From positions 1 to 64,000 of the forward strand of contig NZ_NFKI01000010.1 in NCBI RefSeq assembly GCF_002160305.1: a stretch of DNA of 64,000 nucleotides, written 5' to 3'. The stretch is from Pseudoflavonifractor sp. An184 (GTDB lineage: Bacteria; Bacillota; Clostridia; Oscillospirales; Oscillospiraceae). The notes beneath the pieces are model-generated. The model ran no database searches, was not told the origin of the DNA, and saw nothing but the letters and a program-made list of their open reading frames with translations. Made by a program: the position numbers and the translations under genes. Positions 59,598 through 64,000 of this stretch are shown here, piece after piece; within the stretch, counting starts at the first letter, position 1, and every line of letters starts with the position of its first letter.

Positions 59598-59681
59598 TTT
59601 CAACGCCTCATGAAAAACCATCGCAGCACAAAAAGCGGCAGGCCAAAACCTGTCGCCGGCCGAAGTATGGTACAGTGGGAA

Positions 59682-60920
59682 TCAGCCTGGTGCCACCACA
59701 AAGTACCCCAGCTTTTGCAGTTCGTTCACCATACGGCTGGCCCGTTTGCGCTCACTTTGTTTTCTGCGGATCTCAAAACAGTCTTCGTTGTATGGAGAAC
59801 CTGTCTTCAACATCGTGTAAATCAGCGCCAGCAGTTTGCGAGCCAAAGCAATCGTTGCACGTTTAGCGCCCTTCCGCTGTTTTATCCTCCAGTACCAACC
59901 GGAGAGGTACAAGCTTCGTTTTCCGGAGATGACCCATCCCACCTCGCAGAGCATACTCTTCAGATACGGATTACCTTTGTTAATGTGAGCACTCTTGCGT
60001 TTTCCGGCACTCTCGTTGTTACCGGGACTCAAACCAGCCCAGGAGCATATATGCTGGGAATCCGGAAAGGCACTCATATCGGTACCAATCTCCGCGATAA
60101 TGGCTGCTGCCGCAGTTACATCAATGCCCGGTATGGAGCACAGGAGGCTCAATGCCTCTTCGTGCTTTGTGATCTCTTTCGTAATAGCGTCCTCCACAGT
60201 ATGGCGGTGCTGTTCAAGCGCTTCCAAGTGCCCAAATATCATGCGAAGAAAGCCGCGCTGGTGCTCCGAGAGCGAACCGTTCAAGGCAATCAGTATTTCG
60301 TCGATACGTTTCCGGGTCTGCGTTTTCAGGCACCGGTCCAGAGCTTCCCGCGAAATATTTCCGTATTCCATGAGATGACGGATGATGTTTCGCCCGGAAG
60401 CGCCAAATGCGTCCGACAGAAACGCTGTGAAGCGGAAACCGGAGCTTTGCAGAAATTTATCGATGCGATTCTTTTGGGCGGTAATGTCGCGAACGATGCT
60501 CTTACGATACCGGGTCAGATGCCGCAGTTCCCGGAAGGTCTTATCTGGGATAAAACTTCCCTTTAGTAATCCGGCACGGAGTAATGTGGCGATCCATTGC
60601 GCGTCCCGCATATCCGTTTTACGCCCAGGCACATTCTTCATGTGGCGGGCATTCACGACCAGAATGCTGATCTGCCCATCAAAACATGGCTCCAGCATTT
60701 CGTAAATAGGCTGCCAGTAGATCCCGGTGCTCTCCATAGCGACATAGCGGCACTCTGCTTCCAACACCCAATCCCGCAGTTTCCGCATTTCCGGGATAAG
60801 TGTGCTGAAGGAGCGAATCTCGATTTCCGGATCGGTGCCCAGCTCACCTTTGGCAAGACAGGCAACGATAACGTCACGATGAATGTCCAGTCCCATGGCG
60901 CAGGTCAATATGTCTTGCAT
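59682..60920 (-). CDS. IS110-family transposase (DEDD recombinase)
   Basis: A 412-aa protein. N-terminal RuvC-like DEDD domain: MGLDIHRDVIVACLAKGELG; VAMESTGIYWQPIYEML; KTDMRDAQWIATLLRAGLLK. C-terminal Tnp_IS110 domain with the serine region: LLCSIPGIDVTAAAAIIAEI; FPDSQHICSWAGLSPGNNES; NKGNPYLKSMLCEVGW. Full length with no obvious defect. ATG 60920 has AGGGAGGG upstream. Family members are RNA-guided by a bridge RNA encoded in the element's non-coding end. Confidence 0.93.
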   Translation of the reverse strand: MQDILTCAMGLDIHRDVIVACLAKGELGTDPEIEIRSFSTLIPEMRKLRDWVLEAECRYVAMESTGIYWQPIYEMLEPCFDGQISILVVNARHMKNVPGRKTDMRDAQWIATLLRAGLLKGSFIPDKTFRELRHLTRYRKSIVRDITAQKNRIDKFLQSSGFRFTAFLSDAFGASGRNIIRHLMEYGNISREALDRCLKTQTRKRIDEILIALNGSLSEHQRGFLRMIFGHLEALEQHRHTVEDAITKEITKHEEALSLLCSIPGIDVTAAAAIIAEIGTDMSAFPDSQHICSWAGLSPGNNESAGKRKSAHINKGNPYLKSMLCEVGWVISGKRSLYLSGWYWRIKQRKGAKRATIALARKLLALIYTMLKTGSPYNEDCFEIRRKQSERKRASRMVNELQKLGYFVVAPG

Positions 60921-61158
60921 CAAATCCCTCCCTGAATTATGCAGGCTGGGAATTGCCCGGGTGGGTATCCGAACTTTGCTACTCGTGCTCTTCACTTACG
61001 TGACGCAACATACTGCTGTTCTCTTGGGCAATTCGTCCACGTTGAACAAACGGGGTGAAAATCCACCAAGGTGCAACCGGACTACGACTGCTGTCTTCAG
61101 TTTAGCAAATCCTTCGGTTAACGCACAGACTATATTTTCATTCTCAGCTGTGATGGCA
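60921..61158 (-). ncRNA. candidate bridge RNA region of the IS110 element
   Basis: The 240-bp non-coding stretch upstream of the transposase is where IS110-group elements encode their bridge RNA. It contains several short complementary segments (for example GGGCAATT near 60952 and 61026) that could form stems. Position-based call; loops were not assigned. Confidence 0.35.
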
Positions 61159-61176
61159 TTTCATGAGGCGTTGAAA

Positions 61177-61335
61177 TTTAAATACCCTGCTCCGGAGGTC
61201 ATACAGGAATTGGAGATAGTGCGCATGAGGCGCGCCTCCGATGGAAGTGTCGCATAGCGGCAACCTGAAAATACGTGGCCGAAACGCTGGGCATAGGAAG
61301 TGATCCGGAAGCAGATCCAAATTTTTTATTTTGGC
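61177..61335. other. intergenic, no gene seen
   Basis: From the right end of the insertion sequence to the excisionase promoter. A short frame ends at 61257 but lacks a start signal. Nothing recognised. Confidence 0.35.
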
Positions 61336-61364
61336 TTGGCAACATTGAGCATTCAGGATATAAT
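61336..61364 (+). promoter_or_regulatory. promoter of xis-int operon
   Basis: TTGGCA (61336-61341), 17-bp spacer, TATAAT (61359-61364), 80 bp before the excisionase start. Confidence 0.75.
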
Positions 61365-61443
61365 GTACCTGCCTGCTAAACTCTTGGAAGGGAGGTTATT
61401 TTATTCTGGATGGTTGCCAAGCTGCATGAAGGAGTATCTATTT

Positions 61444-61710
61444 ATGAGCTACAACGATTGCAGCGTATCCGCTCAACGAACCTACACTGTTGAGCAGATA
61501 GCGGAGATCCTTGGTGTCAGTATTCGCAAAGCATATTACATTTGCGAAACTACGAACGATTTTAAGGTCATTCGGCTCGGGCGGCGTTGCCTGCGCATCC
61601 ACAAAGAATCTTTTGATCAATGGCTGGATGGGGCGAACCGCGGTCCTGAGCAAGCACCAGAAAGGAACTCAAATAATGGCAACTTACAAAGTAAGGGGGA
61701 CCTCACATAA
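61444..61710 (+). CDS. xis: excisionase-type HTH protein
   Basis: An 88-aa protein with a MerR/excisionase winged helix: RTYTVEQIAEILGVSIRKAY, FKVIRLGRRCLRIHKESFDQ, WLDG. ATG 61444 has GAAGGAG nine bases upstream. It overlaps the integrase start by 35 bp, the usual Xis-Int arrangement of Tn916-like and related elements. Directs excision by bending DNA near the att site (family knowledge). Confidence 0.85.
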   Translation: MSYNDCSVSAQRTYTVEQIAEILGVSIRKAYYICETTNDFKVIRLGRRCLRIHKESFDQWLDGANRGPEQAPERNSNNGNLQSKGDLT

Positions 61711-63157
61711 TGTAATTTACCAATACCGAACTTCTTCGGGCCAGGTAAAACAGCAGTGGGAGTCCTATGAGAGCGAATTGGAGGCGATCCAGCGGAAAGC
61801 CTTCATTGACTATCTGCAATCAAAGAAACAGACCGATGAAATCCGAAAACAGGCATTGGAGTATAAAAGGTCCCGTGCAATTGAAAAGACGGCCAGCAGA
61901 ATTTCTCATGAGAGCGCTGATTGCCTGGAGGCTCCCACAGCCATGAATTCTGAGGAAAACATGCTGCGGACCTACAAAGAGTTTATGGACAAGTTTCTGC
62001 CGGCCTATGCCCGCAAGAAAAACTTTTCCCCAAAGACATACGACAGTTATATCAGCAACCTTAACACGCATATACTGCCGTACTTTGGAGACTGGGTGAT
62101 GAGTACGATCACAGCGCAGGCAATAGACGATTTCATCGACCATCTGCGTAAAACGCCTTGCCGCGGCTTCAAGAGCTATGGAAAGAAGGCCAGTGAAATC
62201 CCTACCCTAAGTTCTCCGACCATCAAAAAATGCTATAACATTCTCATGCTCGGGTTTCCAACAGCAAAACGCTGGGGGTATGTGAAGGAGATTCCTGACA
62301 CGACTGCACCATCGGAAAAATTTAAAAAGCGCAAAGCGTGGTCGCCGGTCGCCATCATGGAAGCCTTGGTCAAAATCAAGGATGACCCACTGCTCCACCT
62401 GGCCGTACACATAGCGTTTGTCTGCTCTCTACGCGCGGCAGAGGTCGTAGGCTTGGATGCAAATTCTGTTAATCCTGAAGATAACAGCATCTGGATCACG
62501 CAGATTGTTGAGCGTGTATCAGATAACTCACTACGGGAGCTGCCCAAGGAGCGCATCGTACAGATTTTTCCCAAGCAGAATCCGCTTTCTAAGACCAGCA
62601 TGATTCTGAAGACACCCAAAACAGATGACAGCTTTCGAAAGCAGTATCTGACTGGGCCATTGCTGAAGGAGATCATGGAGCGTTTGAAAGTGATAGAGCA
62701 GAATAAGTCTGCCCTTGGTTCAGAGTATCACGACTACGGCCTATTGATCTGCCAGAACGATGGTCGCCCCATTGATCCCTGTAATCTCTGCAAGTCATTT
62801 CGGCGCTGGCAGACGGAGCACCACATAACGGACCAAATTGACTTCCAAGGTCTTCGAAAGTCCGGTCAGATGCATAAGGTACGGCTCACACAAAACAACT
62901 ATCAGCTCGTTGCTGAAAGCAGTGGGCAGTCGCCGGAAGTTCTTATGAGCAATTACAATGAGGCGCTGGACTCCGAAAAGAGAAATCTATCCAGTCTTGT
63001 TGAAGCCGATCTATACCCAAAGCCATTTGCAGAAAGTGAAAAAAATATCGAAGAAAAATTTGATGCAGATCTTCTTTTAGAAAAAATTCGGTCTGATCCA
63101 GACTTTTCTCGTCAGCTTATGCAGTTACTGCTTCGCAATGCAGAAAAAGCCAGCTGA
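61676..63157 (+). CDS. int: site-specific tyrosine integrase
   Basis: A 493-aa integrase. N-terminal arm-binding and SAM-like domains (TYKEFMDKFLPAYARKKNFS; YISNLNTHILPYFGDWVMST), then the catalytic domain with AFVCSLRAAEVVGLD (Arg), FQGLRKSGQMHKVRL, SSGQSPEVLMSNYNEAL (Tyr). The first and second His are replaced by Gln, as in a Lachnospiraceae/Oscillospiraceae branch I recall. ATG 61676 has AAAGGAA upstream and lies inside xis. It presumably integrated this element at tRNA-Thr(GGT), whose 3' fragment lies 110 bp downstream. Confidence 0.9.
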   Translation: MATYKVRGTSHNVIYQYRTSSGQVKQQWESYESELEAIQRKAFIDYLQSKKQTDEIRKQALEYKRSRAIEKTASRISHESADCLEAPTAMNSEENMLRTYKEFMDKFLPAYARKKNFSPKTYDSYISNLNTHILPYFGDWVMSTITAQAIDDFIDHLRKTPCRGFKSYGKKASEIPTLSSPTIKKCYNILMLGFPTAKRWGYVKEIPDTTAPSEKFKKRKAWSPVAIMEALVKIKDDPLLHLAVHIAFVCSLRAAEVVGLDANSVNPEDNSIWITQIVERVSDNSLRELPKERIVQIFPKQNPLSKTSMILKTPKTDDSFRKQYLTGPLLKEIMERLKVIEQNKSALGSEYHDYGLLICQNDGRPIDPCNLCKSFRRWQTEHHITDQIDFQGLRKSGQMHKVRLTQNNYQLVAESSGQSPEVLMSNYNEALDSEKRNLSSLVEADLYPKPFAESEKNIEEKFDADLLLEKIRSDPDFSRQLMQLLLRNAEKAS

Positions 63158-63173
63158 GGCAATCATTTTTTTG

Positions 63174-63220
63174 TTTAGCAAGGAGTTTAGCAAGACGCTC
63201 AAAATGACGACCTTGCTAAA
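63174..63220. other. probable integrase arm-type sites
   Basis: TTTAGCAAG at 63174-63182 and 63186-63194 plus its inverse CTTGCTAAA at 63212-63220, between the integrase gene and the att core. The spacing and orientation suit Int/Xis arm sites. Confidence 0.55.
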
Positions 63221-63231
63221 GAAAAACAAAA

Positions 63232-63264
63232 AAAACCCTCAAGCCGTTGAGGCTCAAGGGTTTT
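63232..63264 (+). terminator. terminator after integrase / tRNA
   Basis: Interrupted stem AAAACCCT-CA-AGCC / GGCT-CA-AGGGTTTT with GTTGA loop. Confidence 0.6.
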
Positions 63265-63267
63265 CGA

Positions 63268-63312
63268 TGGAGCTGCTACCCAGATTCGAACTGGGGACCT
63301 CATCCTTACCAA
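63268..63312 (-). other. att site: 3' end of tRNA-Thr(GGT)
   Basis: On the minus strand this reads GGTAAGGATGAGGTCCCCAG then TTCGAATCTGGGTAGCAGCT and CCA: half anticodon loop, anticodon 3' stem, variable loop, T-arm and acceptor of a tRNA-Thr. The 5' half is absent, since the sequence turns unrelated after 63312. It is therefore the duplicated 3' end left by integration, and the intact tRNA should lie beyond the right edge. It marks the junction of this element with a second one to the right. Confidence 0.75.
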
Positions 63313-63649
63313 TTATAGCCCGCCCTATTGTAGCTTGCTGTCTTTTATTGCACTTTGTTTTCTCAATCCCTTGCGGCACAGGGGCTACACGGTTTTCCCT
63401 TGTTGTAGTTTGTTGTGCCTTGCGGTTGCTTTACCTCAATCCTTTTAACGTGTAGCTCAATCCTTTGCTCAATCCTTTTCGGAGCCGCCACCCCTGGGGG
63501 ATATTGCCAACCGGGGCCGCCCCCCCACCTTACCCCCGCGAATAGCCGGAAACCGGGAAAGGCTTTCTGAAAAATCCGGCGGAGGTGTAAAAGGATTTTT
63601 GGCGAAGATACAGAATATTGTAGTCAGAAAAATTTATCTACACAAGGGG
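63313..63649. repeat. end of second element, with direct repeats
   Basis: No gene. TTGTAGYTTGYTGT occurs twice (about 63332 and 63402), and CTCAATCC four times (63362, 63435, 63456, 63468), the last three followed by TTT. Such repeats next to an att core are typical of integrase/excisionase arm sites of the element extending right. A GC-rich stretch follows (63480-63540). Confidence 0.5.
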
Positions 63650-63678
63650 TTGACATAGGACAAAAGCCGTGGTAATAT
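63650..63678 (+). promoter_or_regulatory. promoter of right-edge leader
   Basis: TTGACA (63650-63655), 17-bp spacer, TAATAT (63673-63678). Confidence 0.8.
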
Positions 63679-63682
63679 AACA

Positions 63683-63800
63683 GTGTAGAGGCGCGCAATC
63701 TACACCGTAATTTTATATTTGCACCTCCGTCACTGGACAGAGGTAGACAGCCACAGGGCTATAAACCGAGAAATCGGTTTGTAGTCCTGTTATTTTTTTG
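63683..63800 (+). promoter_or_regulatory. attenuator-type leader with three hairpins
   Basis: Hairpin 1 GTGTAGA / TCTACAC (63683-63705), hairpin 2 CCTC(C)GTC / GAC(A)GAGG (63724-63743), hairpin 3 from ACAGG (63753) to CCTGT (63790) around CTATAAACCGA / TCGGTTTGTAG, then TATTTTTTT. Hairpin 3 is a strong intrinsic terminator placed before the first gene, so this leader probably controls read-through. It is not related in sequence to leader RNAs A and B. Confidence 0.65.
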
Positions 63801-63821
63801 CCCGAAAGGAGAAATTTTTTC

Positions 63822-64000
63822 GTGAATAAAAGAATTTATCAGGATGCCATTTACCAGGGCTTTCCCGAAACACAGCGGATCACCGGCCTTTCCCGTGGTG
63901 CGCTCCAGCGTGGGCTTGATGCCGGGATTTTCCCCCACATTAAAAGCGGAACCCGGACGCTGTTCAATGTGCCCGCCTTATTGGAGGTGCTGGAGCAGAT
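63822..64000 (+). CDS. HTH protein of second element, N-terminal part
   Basis: GTG 63822 with AAAGGAG ten bases upstream begins MNKRIYQDAIYQGFPETQRI, then TGLSRGALQRGLDAGIFPHI, a winged-helix-like segment of the kind found in small regulators or excisionases of clostridial conjugative elements. The gene runs off the window. Read-through of the terminator at 63753-63799 would be needed to express it. Confidence 0.6.
   Translation, partial: MNKRIYQDAIYQGFPETQRITGLSRGALQRGLDAGIFPHIKSGTRTLFNVPALLEVLEQ

Larger units (their letters stand above)
59598..61176 (-). mobile_element. IS110-family insertion sequence with inverted repeats
   Basis: Perfect 18-bp inverted repeats TTTCAACGCCTCATGAAA (59598-59615 and inverse at 61159-61176) enclose an IS110-type recombinase. 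There is about 240 bp of non-coding DNA upstream of the gene and about 65 bp downstream. IS110 elements need no target duplication. True tips may lie a few bases outside the repeats. It is inserted between leader RNA B and the excisionase gene. Confidence 0.8.

Noticed and set aside
1-64000. CRISPR array, rRNA genes, intact tRNA, relaxase or type IV secretion genes
   Set aside because: No regularly spaced repeats, rRNA or complete tRNA sequence found; no relaxase (HUH) or VirB4/VirD4-type ATPase motif among the proteins.

Overview
The window looks like chromosome from a Gram-positive, spore-forming gut Clostridia, probably Oscillospiraceae (Flavonifractor / Pseudoflavonifractor / Lawsonibacter-like). 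This rests on the GC-rich galE-galK pair, strong AGGAGG ribosome sites, S-layer-homology (SLH) proteins, a GPR-type spore-protease homologue and PcfJ/PcfK-type mobile-element genes. Genus is inference. Only the first 1.74 kb looks like ordinary chromosome. From about 2 kb to 63.3 kb the window is one large integrated mobile element, or several stacked ones, and a second element begins at the right edge.

Layout. 1-1739: galE (partial) and galK. 1986-4077: a 164-aa gene and an XRE regulator fired by two face-to-face promoters sharing their -10 region, two nested small ORFs, and a two-piece sigma factor (SigO/RsoA-like). 4195-17163: a long minus-strand series of small, mostly unrecognised genes with translational coupling, including DUF2786, YkgJ-type, DUF932, a sigma-like factor and SSB. 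17307-22885: an SLH/Big2 surface protein, a DUF4157 protein, an invertible promoter and its tyrosine recombinase. 23074-24551: a HipA-like kinase operon. 24691-30558: AT-richer accessory genes, pseudogene scraps, a YefM/YoeB toxin-antitoxin pair, an XRE regulator and a GPR-like protein. 30694-32008: ParM/ParR partition genes. 32218-40181: a second recombinase, a second invertible promoter, a catalytically dead recombinase paralogue and two large surface proteins. 40418-59085: a minus-strand DNA-processing region with PcfJ, PcfK, primase, a candidate annealing protein, RecD2 and a YqaJ exonuclease. 59598-61176: an IS110-type insertion sequence. 61444-63312: excisionase, integrase, arm sites and a tRNA-Thr(GGT) 3' fragment as att site. 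63313-64000: the edge of a second element with an attenuator-type leader.

How it fits together. Two surface-protein operons are each placed behind a short DNA segment carrying one promoter, flanked by inverted repeats and next to a tyrosine recombinase. As assembled, switch 1 (21719-21987) points toward its operon (ON) and switch 2 (33069-33331) points away from its operon (OFF). Independently, two DNA-metabolism operons (ssb, and yqaJ-recD2-primase-pcfK-pcfJ) are each headed by a near-identical leader: promoter, about 150 nt of conserved RNA with a covarying four-way junction, and an intrinsic terminator just before the first gene. I do not recognise this RNA class. It is the best candidate here for an undescribed regulatory system, joined by the pair of invertible promoters.
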